Notes under the pieces: model-generated
What the model was told of the DNA's origin: nothing
What the model saw: only the letters and a program-made list of their open reading frames with translations
Databases searched by the model: none
Made by a program: the position numbers and the translations under genes
Part shown: positions 1-12,055 of the stretch, piece after piece
How positions within the stretch are numbered: position 1 is the first letter of the stretch
How the letters are laid out: each line of letters begins with the position of its first letter
Source: Aurifilum marmelostoma
Taxonomy: Eukaryota > Ascomycota > Sordariomycetes > Diaporthales > Cryphonectriaceae
Assembly (NCBI GenBank): GCA_027559495.1
Contig: JAMXSV010000001.1
Coordinates: 1-64,000, forward strand
DNA length: 64,000 bases
Reading direction: 5' to 3'

Positions 1-1730
1 CAGATATCGGCCTTCGGCCCTGTGTTTCTGGTTCTCATCTACCGGCTGGCATTATGGGCCATCAAGACGTCCGATGCGCGGAGGATAGCCTATTCTGCCG
101 TGCCCGAATCTCCCAGGCGCAAGATCCGGCGGCAGAGTCCTCTGGGTGCGTGGGAGGCACGATACCGACAGATCCTGTGGTGGCTTGGAGGTGACGTTGT
201 CTTCCTGGGTCAGTCGTGGGGCCGGCGAGATGAGTGGGTCTTCGGGCTGGCCTGGGGTGCGTGGATGGGTGTCTTGTCTGTTCTCGAGACGGGTGATGGT
301 GAGTGTGCTATTGTAGTCCTTCTCCTTTCGTACGTAAGAAGGAAAGAAGAAGGCTGACATGGCCCCTTCAGACTATCTTCATCTCACAAAGAGGGTCGGC
401 GCCATCGGCATCTCCCAGCTTCCCCTGCAGTACCTCCTCGCCCTGAAGAGTCTCAACCCCGTCGCCTACGTCTTGAGCTCCTCCCATGAGGAGATCAACC
501 GCTTCCACCGTGCCCTCGGCCGCATCGTCTACGCACTGCTCTTCCTGCACGCCATTTTATACATCAACTACTTCATCCACGCGGGCAATCTGCTCGAGAA
601 GCTGACGTCCTCCCGGGCCGTCCAGACCGGGCTCCTCGGGATCTGGGCCATGACCTTCCTCGGGGCCACCTCGCTCAAGGCCATCCGCGAGTACTCGTAC
701 AGAATCTTCTTCATCACCCACCTGGCCGTGGCTCTCATCATTCCGCCTCTGATCTGGTTCCACGTCCGCCACGCAAGGGTCTTTGTCATCGAGGCCCTGG
801 TCGTCTTCCTGGTCGACATCGTCTCCCGCAAGCTCGACACCATCACCACGACTGCCACCTTCGAGCAGGTCGCCGGCACGAGCCTCGTAAAGATCACCAC
901 GAGCGTGCCCCCACCACAAGATGGAGCGGTTCCGCAGGAACCCAGGCTCCCACATCTACCTCCAGATCCCCGGCCGGTCGCGTCCCTCCCAGGACCCCCT
1001 GTCCAGGGAATATCTTATTCATGAGTTCCTCATGAACCCCTTCACCGTCGCCGCCCTGAACGAGGACAACGACGAGCTCACCCTCGTCGCCCGCCACCTG
1101 AGCGGCCCCACCACCTCCACCCTCCAACAGTTGGCGGACCGTGATCCCGGCGCCGTGAAGCAGCAGCATGTCTCGCTCGCCATCGAGGGCCCATATGGCG
1201 TCGCTGCCAACTACAGGAAGCTCACCAGCGGCGAGTACGACCGCGTGCTGTTGGTCTCGGGAGGTGTGGGCGCCACGTTCACGGTGCCGCTGTACCGCGC
1301 CCTGGCCGTGGACAACCCAGGTGCCAAGGTCGAGCTGGTGTGGGCTGTGCGGAGCCCGCAAGACGCTGCATGGGCCAGCACCGCCTCGGGGAGGGAAAGG
1401 AGGGCCTTGTTCTCGGAGGAAGACGGGGTGCAGCTATTTGTGACGGGGCTCAATAGCACGCTTGATGTGCAGGAAGCAGGTGGAGAAAGAGATGAGGACG
1501 GAGTGGAGTTGAGAGCGATGCGGGGTGAGCAGAATGCAAGGCAGCAGCAGGGTATTCGTCCTGATCTTGGGAGGATTGTGGATGATGTGTTTAGACAAGG
1601 GCAGGAGGACAGGGTGGCTGTGCTCTTTTGCGGGCCTGCAAAGATGGGCCGGGACCTTAGAAATCATGTTGGTGCGTGGGTAAAGAAGGGAAGGGTGGTG
1701 TTCTGGCATAGTGAGAGCTTTGAGTGGTGA
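1..1730 (+). CDS. Ferric/cupric reductase, FRE family (5'-partial, one frameshift)
   Basis: A plasma-membrane metalloreductase that passes electrons from NADPH through FAD and two hemes to extracellular Fe3+ or Cu2+. The start lies upstream of the window. Seen: exon 1 runs to 298, a 73 bp intron (GTGAGT donor, branch-like CTGAC, acceptor CAG) covers 299-371, and the frame resumes at 372. The membrane part holds paired heme-ligand type histidines (FHRALGRIVYALLFLHAIL; later ITHLAVAL and WFHVRHAR). The cytosolic part has the FAD-binding stretch (NPGSHIYLQIP), the NADPH motif LLVSGGVGATFTVPLYRAL and the family-typical ending FCGPAKMGRDL...VFWHSESFEW. Odd: near 908-912 (a run of five C) the frame shifts by one base; an intron bridging it would be only 34 bp, too short. 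I treat this as an indel, probably an assembly error. Family assignment is secure; substrate (iron or copper) is not. Confidence 0.88.
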
Positions 1731-2210
1731 GAGAAGGTGGGTTCGTGTAAAGTCAGCCCGTGTAGCTGGGCTTTGGCCTAGAGAGGCAACACCCGTCATA
1801 GCCCAGTAGATTTCTCATCCAGAGGCCCCTTCAATTCTTGGCTGGGACACTGTCCATCTTGCGCTATTATGACCTTCCTTTGTCAAGGCAGTAAGACATA
1901 AAGTCGCTGTATCTTCTTGTAATATTATCTCTCACGACCAACAGCCACACTGCCTGCTGCTTTCTGCACGTAGGCGCAGATTTCTTGGGTCAGGAACGCC
2001 GCTTACTGGCCAGCTGCCAGGCTTCAACTCACCCTCTCCGCAGTAGTCCATGATGCTCACAGCCAAAGAAAGGACATTCAAGTTCATTACCGTCATCGTA
2101 CATACCTTCCAACGCCATAGCGAGAAAAAAAAGTCCGGCTTCACACTTTCGGAGCGGCCATAAGCCCTGATGTGTTGCCCTGTCCCCAAGACCAGGCCAG
2201 AGGAGATGAT
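1731..2210. other. Intergenic, convergent 3' ends
   Basis: This stretch lies between the stop of the ferric reductase and the stop of the VanZ-like gene, which face each other. I see only presumed 3' UTR sequence and no supported gene. Confidence 0.6.
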
Positions 2211-2965
2211 TCAGTCCGCACGTTGTTTCTTGGCATCCTCGCCGTTTGCCTCTTCGGCCGGAGCGTCCCAGTCGTCCGGCGCGTTCTCGTCCCAGTTGTC
2301 CACCTCCTCTTCCAAGGTCATCGCCCTCGTGTCACTTGCGCCGGCGCCTCCTCCTCCACCGGCCCCATCGTGGGTAACGCCGCTCTCCTGCGCACCGACG
2401 ATGCCCTCGCCGAGCTCGATGTCCATCTCGCCATCCTCGCCGACCTCGCCACCCGGCACTGCCGTGTACGTCTTCCTCATGCGCTTCCGCTCGAGCATGC
2501 GCTTGTGGTACCAGCTGCACAGGCCCAGGGCGGCCAGGCTGCCGACGACGTTGGCGACGATGTCGTAAAAGTCAAAGTCGCGGCCGTTGGGCAGGAAGCC
2601 CTGCAGGAACTCGGAGCCGACGCCGAGGCACAGGGTGCACACAACGAGGGTGAAGTGCAGCGTGCGCCGCCGGTTGGTGTCGACGATCCAGTAGAAGACC
2701 ACGGTCAGCAGGAAGAAGGTGAGGAGGTGGAGGGCCTTGTCGTTGATGTAGAGGCCGAGCTGGAGCGTGGTCAGGCCTGCGTAGCCTGCCAGGAGGAGCA
2801 GGAGGAAGAAGACGCCTTTTTTAACCCTCAGGTTCGTTAGCCAGAGAGGGTTGGGTTGGAGCTGGGGGTGGAGCTCCTGGCCCGGCGGGAGCTAGGAGGG
2901 ATGGAGGGGGAGACGGAGGAGGTATGTGTAGCTTGCTTACCTGCGAACGGAAGTCGTATCCTCAT
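2211..2965 (-). CDS. VanZ-like domain membrane protein
   Basis: A small integral membrane protein of the fungal VanZ-like family; no precise biochemical role is established. Two exons: 2941-2965 (MRIRLPFA, a short basic N-terminus) and 2211-2815, separated by a 125 bp intron with GTAAGC donor, GCTAAC branch and AAAAAAG acceptor. The join gives one glycine codon and continues into LLLLLAGYAGL, so the first membrane segment is intact. The total is 209 residues. The first about 120 residues contain several hydrophobic segments, with the VanZ-type stretch VGSEFLQGFLPNGRDFDFYD, where a Glu and Asp residues are conserved in the family. The C-terminal about 85 residues are acidic, glycine-rich and probably disordered in the cytosol. 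The start is chosen because splicing gives the expected MRIRLPFAG N-terminus. Family call is good; function unknown. Confidence 0.82.
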
Positions 2966-4523
2966 CTTGGGAGGGATGGATGTAAAATATTCAGACCAGA
3001 TCAACTAGTATGTGTTGCTGTCTGATGGTGTAGACATGCTGCTGCTTGGGGTGGGAAGGGAATAAAAAGTGAATCCCTTGTGGTGGATGATAGATGGAGG
3101 TTGTTTTAGTTGAGGTGGTAGTGGGTGTGGGAGAATAGCTGCCTGGTTGACGTCCTTGTTTCAAGGATAGGTAGATGGCTTGCCCTTTGGGGGGGGGGGA
3201 GCAGCTGGAGAGCTTGCGCCCGCCCTGTCGCCCTGTACGCAAGCCCTGCAGGGAAAGCTCCACAGGCGCACCGGGGGGGCCTGGGTGTGGCGTGACAGGA
3301 CCCAGCATGGAATCTGTATGCGGGTAACCTCCCGCCTGGGGGGGGCCAACCCCACGCGCCTGAACCGAACGCCTGGGCGGCTTGCTGCATGGTTAGCACC
3401 GTGATGCGATGTCATTGTAGTAGTACTCACAGTATGGTTTCGAATCTCTTCTCCTCTTTCTATTTTCCCCTTTCTTCTCTGTATATTTCATCCCCGGAGA
3501 GACCCCTCAGCCTAGAAATCACAAGAAGGTCATCTTTGGGCTTCACAGGGATATTCTCAAACACTCTACAAGAAATAGACCAGCCGGTATTGGTGACTTC
3601 ATGTGGTACAGACTTGCTTCTGGACGTAGATTCTTCATCGTGACAGGCCCCGCATCCGACTCGATAACCTCGCGTAAGCGATTGTTGTACAGCAGAAGTC
3701 TGAGACGCGGCACATCCAAATACAACCCTACCAGGCCCAGAACGTGGACCGCTTTTCGGACCCTGCATCATTCGTCTCTTGTATTACAACGACATTCATC
3801 AAACGTCTATCAAATAACCTTTTTATGCGACTCAATAGAACCAGATATTAGAAGTCCTGGGCTCTTGAAGAGTCACGTGGGAAATGCTTATGTAAGATAA
3901 AGGGGGCTGGAACGGAGTGGTGAGATGGGTTGAATGCGACAAGGAACATTGAGAAGGCATATTGTGGTCGTGCAAAGGGCCGAAAGAGCCAAGGTCTCAG
4001 AATGGGCTGGATAACATAAGATCATCTCAGTTTTAGCTGCACACGCAAGATAAAATCACGAGGGGTAGATGAACAGTACCCAGATAATTGCTTTGGGTTT
4101 GGCCAGCTACCGACTTTTTTGCGCTTTAGGCCGCTACTGGGGAATTTATTGCGCTGCTTGCTGCTGCTAGATTTGCTGTTGCGACCGCGACCGGCCCACA
4201 TCCCCCAGCCCGGTACAGTACGAGCCCTTGGGGGTTGCGCTGCGCTACAGGTACCGCAGACTACCTGACGACCGACTCCACCCAAACTTGAACGTCAATT
4301 CATCAACGCTCAGCATCTGCCCTCACGACCTCCATCATTTTCTCAACCCCATCAACCCGCATCATCCTACAAACCCGTCCGGCCATCCATGTCAATGTCG
4401 CTCTTTCGTCCCATGTCCTTCTAGTGCTCCGTTTCCCACCGGAAGCCGGTCAAAAGCTCGCCTGACCTGGCGCATGGAGTGTCGCGGTTCCTCACCAGCC
4501 CTGGCTATCAATAAAGGGACATC
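2966..4523. other. Divergent promoter region between VanZ-like gene and SPT7
   Basis: Both flanking genes start outward from here, so the 1.56 kb should contain both promoters and leaders. An 11-base G run is at 3189-3199. The part from about 4230 to 4523 is CT/CA-rich and probably the SPT7 leader. Short ORFs here have arginine/proline/glycine-skewed composition and I do not support them as genes. Confidence 0.5.
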
Positions 4524-7500
4524 ATGTCCTTTCATTCATCCCAGAACGGCTGGCCAACACCTGTCGGCAGCCAGGGGAATGGCATCAAGATGAATCACGC
4601 CGGTCTCGATGGCCAGTCGCGGTCGCATCCCGATGCGCCCATGTTGATGCCTGAGGCACCCGAAAATCACGACGACGACCATCGACGCGCCCACTTCGCA
4701 CAGCTGTTCCGGAAGACAGATGCAAAGATCGCGTCGCTGTTTGCTGACGATGGCGACTACAATGTCTCCGCCATCGAGTCGCTCAAGCGACCTCCGACCG
4801 CCGCCGAGGTCTACATACCCCCTGCTACCGATCATACCCCTATACAACAACCACCGCTCAAGAAGGCAAAGCGGGTCATCATCGATGACTATGATGACGA
4901 CGAAGACGAGGGCTCCGAGGATGAGGAGGGCGAGCACAGCGCTGCCGCCGCGACCCAGCTCCAGAATGACAACGCCGCCGCCGCCAAGACATACCTCTCC
5001 CCGTCCAAATCCGGCAGTTCCCCGGTCCATTCTGTCCCTTCCCCGGGCAAGAACGGCGACAAAGCAAAGGAAGACGCAGCATCACAGGGAAAAGAGAAGT
5101 CGTCTGAAGATGCGCGCAAGGAATTAGAAGAAGCGAGGAACGCCACCGAGGAGGCCGCCAAGCGCAGTTTTCACACCATGTTCTACACCCTGGAGAATGA
5201 CCGCATGGCTATGCTGGAGCAGCAGCAGCTGGAGGAGTCGGAGAAGCAGATACAGGCTGAGATGGAAAAGAATGGCGGGAGCACGAATGAAGGCCCCGGC
5301 CCGAACCACGGGTCTCTCAGCAGCGCGAACCTCGGCGCGTCTAGCCTCACACTCAAGCACTTGATTGCCAGGATAGACCTGAAGCGCAATCAGGTGCAGG
5401 CCACCGACCAGGAGCTGCGCAGCTTGATGAACGAGGTCAGGAAGAATCGTTCCAAATGGGCGAGCGAGGAAAATGTGGGCCAGGAAGAGCTGTACGAGGC
5501 GCTCGAGAAGGTCCTGAGCGAGCTCAAGGCACACACCGAGTACTCGACACCTTTCCTGACAAAAGTCAGCAAGAGGGACGCCCCGGATTATTATTCTGGT
5601 AGGTTTGGGACTCATCATAATCTCAGCCGGGGTACATATTGACCGTCTCACAGTCATCAAACAGCCTATGGACCTCGGGACCATGACTAAGAAGCTGAAG
5701 CAGCTCCAGTACAAGTCCAAGGCCGACTTTGTGGCGGATCTCAACCTGATCTGGGACAATTGTCTGCGATACAACCAGAACCTGAGCAACCACCTCCCTC
5801 GCCTGGCGAACGGTATGCGGAGGGAGGCAGACAAGCTCATCCCGCTCATCCCGGACATCATTGTCCGCCCGCGAGCCGAGGTCGAGGCTGAGGAGCGGCG
5901 CAAACAGAACGGTGGCGAGGATGACGGTGGAGACGACAGCGATGACGAGCCCATTATTACGTCTCGTGGTCGGAGCAACGCTACCAAAGGAGCCACCAAG
6001 TCCAGGACCGCGCCAACAGACCAGAAGGAAGCCACGCCGAGCAACGACTCGAAGCCGACCCTGCAAATCAACGGAATCCTCGCAAAGACGGGCCGCGAGG
6101 GCTCGGAGATGGGTGATGGCAGCAATGGATTTGGGACACCTCCCGTTGGGTCCTTCACACCTCTTGGCCCACACGGTCAGTCCGGCACTAGCAACGCAGA
6201 TGCCATGGAGATCGATGGACCGTCCCTGAATGGCATAGGCCTGAATCTTGGCGAGGCTGCGGAACAAGAGGTCGAGGATGAAGAGTACAAGATCTGGAAG
6301 CAGGTCACAAAGAAGGACCGTGCGCTGATCGCCCGGGAACGACACAACCTTTTCAAGGACAACAAGCTCAACGTTGACGAACCCGCAATCCTGCGAAATA
6401 AGGCCAGCATGCGACGCGTGCTCAGACGCCTGAAGCAGGCAGATCTCGAGGGCAGCGCCGCATCGAGCGGAGACCCTTCAGCTGCGGCGGCGGCGAAAGA
6501 CACCAAGGTCTCCGAGACGTTGGCCGAAGGTATGGAAGTGGAGGATGACCGTGTCATTCCTGACTACTACGAGGCTTGCAACCTGCTTCCGGACGTCGTG
6601 CCGAAGCTAGAATGGATCGAGGACGACGAAGGCCAGGTGATCAACCAACATGAAGAGGTCTTGCGCTTGGTACCCCCGGGACAGTTCGTCTCTCCGGACA
6701 GCATCCTGACCAAGAAGTTCCGCGCAAACTTGCGTCAGATGCAGGAAACCCGAAAGGTCTGCTCAAAGATCGGCGTTATCAAACAGATGCAGATTCAGAC
6801 ACAAGTCTACGCGAACCAGTTTCCCAAGTACGAGCCGGAGCCGTTCCTGGAAGCTGATATCGAGCCCCACTTTGTGGCTGGAGAGGGGCCGGTCATGGCA
6901 CCTGAGGTATGCCGGGCAGGCCTCAAGCGCTCTGTCGCGCAGATCTTCTACCATGCTGGATTCGAAGAGCTTCAGCCGTCTGCTCTCGACGTGGTCACCG
7001 ACATTGCTGGAGACTACTTTGGCAAGCTCATCCACACGTTCAATGTCTACAGAGAGGCAGACAAGGTCAACGCCAGCGGCAAATGGGCTGAGCGTGGAGC
7101 CAGGTCCCAGCCTCGTTTCTCCTCGGAGGAGGTCATTCTCCATGCCCTGAGCGAGAACGGACACAGCATGGAGGCCATCGAGGGCTATGCCAAGGATGAT
7201 GTCGATAGGCTCGGCAGCAAGCTTGGGGTGATTCACGAACGTATGAAGTCGCATCTTGCCGACCTGCTGCGGCCGGCCCTCAACGACGCCGGCCCTGATG
7301 GCGCTGGTGCCTTCAAGGATGGCAGCGAACAGTTTGTTGGAGGTGACTTTGCCGAAGATCTTGGCGAGGATTTCTTTGGCTTCAAGGCCCTCGGCCTTGT
7401 GGAAGAGCTCGGCCTTGACATGCTCTCGGTGCCACTGCATCTCCTCCAGTCTCGTGTCCGCAACACCTTCCAGGCCCAGACACAAACCGTCGACGCAGAG

Positions 7501-7973
7501 GTACAGGATCTCTTCGAGCCGCTGCCCCCGCGGAGCCTGTCACCAAGGACAACATCCAGGACCAGATTGGGCTCGTCAAGAATTTCTTCCTTGCCAAGCT
7601 GCATGCTAATGGCGATCAACCCCTGGTGGAAGATGAGGACCTTCCTGTCAAGCAGCGGCGGCCCCGCCCTCGTCTTGGTGCTACCGGCAAGATCGTGTCT
7701 CCACAGAAGCGGCCACCCAAGGAGCAGATTGCCCTGGCCAAGAAGAAGAAGAAGCTCGAGGCCGGCAAGGCGCAGATCACGGACCCCAAGCCCACCGGTG
7801 TGAACTCGACTCCCGAGAAGGGCAAGAAGATCAGCAAGGTTCCCCTACCCAAAGCTCCCGAGATGGAGCGCATGGACAGCACACAAAGTCAGGGTATACC
7901 GAGCAGTCCAGCCGGGCCAGTCGATAAGGATGACGCTGTCGGCATGTTGAGTCCTGAGAGTAGCGGGCAGTAG
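4524..7973 (+). CDS. SPT7: SAGA complex subunit Spt7 (bromodomain + histone fold), one frameshift
   Basis: Structural subunit of the SAGA histone acetyltransferase complex, a nuclear co-activator for RNA polymerase II. Exon 1 is 4524-5598; a 55 bp intron (GTAGGT ... CACAG) sits inside the bromodomain; exon 2 is 5654-7973. After correction it is about 1131 residues, a normal fungal Spt7 length. Seen in order: the N-terminal motif AHFAQLFRKTDAKIASLF; acidic low-complexity runs; a bromodomain around residues 290-415 including VIKQPMDLGTMTKKL and LNLIWDNCLRYN; and a histone-fold domain around residues 775-850 (APEVCRAGLKRSVAQIFYHA), which in yeast pairs with Ada1. The tail is lysine-rich. Odd: at the five-C run 7525-7529 the frame changes; inserting one base restores IQDQIGLVKNFF and the rest, and the corrected length is divisible by three. 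This is probably an assembly error. Confidence 0.93.
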
Positions 7974-9190
7974 TGTCTTTGCGAAATCAGGATTCGACAA
8001 TCGCTCAAGAGAAAGATATTGGGCAACAACAGATTCACTGAGTCCTTGATGGCTAAACGGCGACGGAAGCTAGAGGCGTCCACATTACCGGCCCTCCTTG
8101 CTACGGCAGCGCATGGCTACCTCCTGCCAGAGCACGCCGCATTGCTTGACCACGCTCGTCGGGAGAAGACCACTTGGATCTCACTGCGCGGAGAGACCTA
8201 TGCTACACACACCTCAACGCAGAGCTCACCTCTGCCATACGCAAGAGTCACAGACTCATTCTATTTCAATTGTCAGACTATACTGCGAGCTGCCTCAACA
8301 CGCTGGACGCTCTACATGTTTTCATCAACTTCATCTTACAGACGTGCAATGCCTCGATGGGCTGTCTCGCACCGGCGTTTACGGATGGGGTGGTGATTCA
8401 AATTATCTACATTATCAGACATACCGGGATACATGGGGAGGCGAGGCCGCAGTTTTTGTGCTTTACAAAATCAACAGAGGGCGGGAGGTTGTTGTGGTTT
8501 TCTTTTTGGTGGGCTGATCGCTTTTCCTTTTCCCTCAAATGACCATTCGAACAAAAAAAGAGATACCTGTAAAATTTTATTGTAGCCCTTCAGGCTCATT
8601 GACTGTATTTGTTTCATGGCAGGTCGCTATCGACTACTGTTTTTTTTTCTTTTTCTTTATTCTGGGGGAGAACGTCAATATTGTCCGTGGCGATATCATA
8701 CACTTTGTATCTGTCTCACTCTACATTTCCTTTCCGTGGAGGACGACGCACCTGTTTACCTGGTCTATATTGGTGGGCTGCGGAGAAACACGGGAATCAT
8801 GATCTTATGATGGCTCTACTGGCTGGCCGATTTCGAGTTTCAGTGGCACGCGAGATCGTTAAGGGAGATTATGCTGGATTGCAGGGTGGGGGGATTGTTG
8901 AGGATGTGCTGAGCTGGACGCATAGCACATTCATGCAGTTTGGAAACGTATGGGATGGAGGAACATTGGATCCCGCGGGGTTCGGACTGAGACGGGGCTG
9001 CTCATGGAGGAGGAGGTAGGGAATTAGAAACACACATAGACGCCAATGCAACAGTTGACTGTCTTGCAAGATGCTGCTCCTTTTAACCAAGATAGTGCTG
9101 TGGTGGTACCAAAGGAACACGAAGGGTATACATCTCCGCGTATCCACCTGCACGATTATCAATGGCATCGCCTGCTGGGCCAGCTCATCA
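7974..9190. other. Intergenic, convergent 3' ends
   Basis: This 1.2 kb lies between the SPT7 stop and the GRC3 stop and should hold both 3' UTRs. It has T-rich tracts (for example around 8640-8660). I see no reading frame with convincing protein composition. Confidence 0.5.
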
Positions 9191-11388
9191 TCACTCACCG
9201 CCACCGGCGCCGCCACCAGAATTCCTCCCCAGATCCCTCCTCACCCGCCAAACCTTGGACCCAGCAGCCCTCTTCTGATTCCCGCGCAACACCTCCGCCC
9301 ACGGCACCCCCACCTCGACCGCGCCCCTCCTAGAAGCGCGGCTGTAGTGGTCCTCCGTGTACGCCCACGTAGGTGTGTCAAACTTGCCCGAGACCAGGAC
9401 GACGGTCTTGCCGCCGAGCTGCTCCGGCGGGACCGGGGTCGACAGGGCAAGCAGGCCGCGGGAGGCGTCGATGCCGCGGACGAGGGCGAGGCCATGGCAG
9501 CGGGCGTACCTGGGGTCGAGGGGCGCGTTGTTGGTGCGGATGTAGGGGAGCCGTGCTGCTGCTGTCTGCTGGACCTCTGGTGTGCCCAGGGCCCTGGGCA
9601 CGTCCTCGACCTCTACGATGGCGAGGATGGTGCCGTCGATGGCTTCTGCTAGGAGGTCGGGCTCGGGCTGGTAGCCGTAGCATGCGATGCCGAGGAGGCT
9701 GCTGCTGTGTTCACTGAGGCTGGTGTAGCTGACAAGTAAGGGTGGCGTGGAGGTCAGGGGCTGAGCATCCCAGTGTATGGCGGCGGCGCCGCCGCCAGGA
9801 GCACGGGCAACAACAGGCTCGGTGGCGATGTGGAAGTATGACATGGCCTGCATGTGGCGCAGGTGGAGGGCTGTTCTGGAGGTGTAGTCACTCGACTGAG
9901 AGGGCAGAGTCGTGAGGGCAGAGCTGGTACTGGCTGCTGACCTGAGCTCTTCGACGGTGTCTTTGGGCCCGTCTTGTGACATGTACACGACCTCGGCCGG
10001 TAGTAGCTCTGCTACCAGGTCCTGCAGCAGGACCAGGCCACTGCCCTGTATCCAGCCCGGGGTGTTGATGATGAGCGGGCAGTCAGGCCATGCCGATCGG
10101 TAGTGTGAGAACAGGTCGAGGACACAGGCCTTGTAGTGCTCAATATTCGAGGCCGGCGTGACTGATGCAATAGCATGCGACCTGACGGTGCTGTCTAGTC
10201 TCGGCCGTGGGTGGCAGAAAGGTGCTGACAGGTTCGGCTCGTCCAGCCTGACGAGTGAGACGACGCCAGGGGGGAGAACTCGGGCTGGCCAGGGTCGATG
10301 TCCAACACGGCGACACCAGGCCACACACGATGCTTGGTGCCGCCTCGGTGGGTGACGAGTCTGTTTGTCAGCATCCGCGAGAAGGTGGACTTGCCCGAGG
10401 ACTTGGGCCCGCAGACCATGAACACGGGCGCAGACTCTCGGACGGGCTTGACGAGCTCCGCAATCTTCCTGTTCCACTCGGGCGGCGACCTGAGGTCTTG
10501 GATCATGGCCTTTTTGGGTCCGTCGGCGGAGGTGCCGAGTACCTGCCACGTCTGAGCGTGTTGTCCTCCTGCGCTTGGCTCGTCCCATAGGCCGCCGAAT
10601 AAGGGTGACAGCCTCTCCAGATTCCTCAGGCCAGCCGCTGCCGGGTGCGAATGTAGCTCGATAACCGACTTCTCGGAACATCGCAGCACGGGTAGGGCAT
10701 GACAGTGAGGCGCATGTACCCAGTGGATCGTGTCCGACGCATGGAGAGAAGCGCCGTATATGCTTGCCTCTCCACTTTTGACCTTGACACCGTAGCTTCC
10801 GAGAATAACTAGACGCTATAGCTCCGTCAGCAGCGAGAAATCAATGCAACGGGTTGGAGGATAGTCATGGTTTTCTCCCCTGCTTACTTCGCTGCTGTCT
10901 GGGAACTTTAGTACGGCAGTCCCATCGGCCTTTCTCTGACAGTTACTCTTGCTCAGAACGGTCGAAGAGAGCTGGATGACCCTTCTCTTAGGAGGTTCAT
11001 CCACAGGCTCATCAATCTCAAGTTCCTCCTCGTCAACAGTGCCAGAATCCCCAAGGAGGATCTCTTCAGTAGTCCGCGAAACGTCCTTCTTCATGGACCC
11101 TTGATCTGCACCCTTGGGCTTGGAGCCTCCCGCCTTTCTTGGGCTGGCCTGTCCAGACTTGATCTGCCCATCCTCAACTGCACTGCTCTCACCACTTTCT
11201 GATGCAGCAGATGCGTTTGTAGAGGCCTGCCTCTCCAGCAACCTCCTGCGAAGCGCAGCAGCGCTCAACACTGTGAAGGGAATGTGTTCAGCCAAGTTCT
11301 CTTCTTTCCTAGGGATAGTCCACTAAGCAGTAACCTTACTCTGTGTGCCCTGAGAAACATCAAGCTTCCTCCTCTTGCTGGCAGACAT
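9191..11388 (-). CDS. GRC3: Polynucleotide 5'-hydroxyl kinase Grc3 (NOL9 family), one frameshift
   Basis: Nucleolar RNA 5' kinase. In yeast it works with the nuclease Las1 to process ITS2 of pre-rRNA and is also linked to RNA polymerase I termination. Three exons: 11340-11388, 10888-11270 and 9191-10815, with introns of 69 and 72 bp (GTAAGG...CACAG; GTAAGC...CTATAG with CTGAC branch). Both splices give continuous protein (MSASKRRKLD..., ...RLVILGSYGVKVKSG...). The N-terminal about 140 residues are disordered and charged. The Walker A motif GPKSSGKST is at about residue 280, followed by LDIDPGQPEF, the Walker B/lid region typical of the family. Odd: at the six-G run 10269-10274 (C run on the coding strand) one base is missing; adding it gives PEFSPPGVVSLVRLDEP and a length of 685 residues. 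The stop is TGA at 9191. Confidence 0.92.
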
Positions 11389-12055
11389 GTCGAAGGTGCA
11401 AATCTGTGACAGTGTGGAAACATTTCAGCAGGGTGTTGCCATAGCAGGCAAATAGTAAGCACATGCTCTATTCTGGTCAAAAAGGTGCTTCTGAAAGCAG
11501 CCTTTCAGGCTTGCAGGGGGTGCAACTCTAGGGGTGGCTCAGTGGGTCTGTACCCTGTTGACAGCCCCTGCCATCGACCCCGCTGCCCAATCGATAAGCC
11601 CAATTCTAAGCCTGCTACCCCACGCTGAACCCTGGCTGGGTTCAGGTTTTGGAGACGCGATCAGGGAAAAAAAAGAAGCTTTGCAAAAAATTCATAGCCA
11701 AACTTGGGCCCAAAAGCTCACATGTGTGCTGCTGTTGCTTCTTCTATCGCTTCCAACAGCTAGGCGCATTTCCTTTCCCTTTCAATCACACAACACAAGC
11801 CAGGTTTCTTTTCCCTCCCTAGCTTTGGTCATCATCTCTTTGGCATACTCTGTTGTTGCGCTGTCCTGTTTATAACAGGCGCGTTGCATTCTTTCCATTT
11901 ACACCTAACTGCAAGCAGATATCTGTGGCCTGCACAACGACGCGACAAGACGAGGCACGTCGACATTTCCCACCCTAGAGCACAAGCACCTATCGTCGCC
12001 TCCCCCTCCCCATTCCTTTCGTCGACTCCTGGCCACTCTTCAATTGCCATCCGTC
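11389..12055. promoter_or_regulatory. Shared divergent promoter of GRC3 and RPA34
   Basis: These 667 bp separate the two outward-facing start codons of GRC3 (11388) and RPA34 (12056). Both products act in rRNA production. The stretch near the RPA34 start is CT-rich. No specific factor site can be assigned from the sequence alone. Confidence 0.6.

Noticed and set aside
887..920. A GT...AG span as an intron to repair the ferric reductase
   Set aside because: It would be only 34 bp, below the size of the other introns here and of usual fungal introns.
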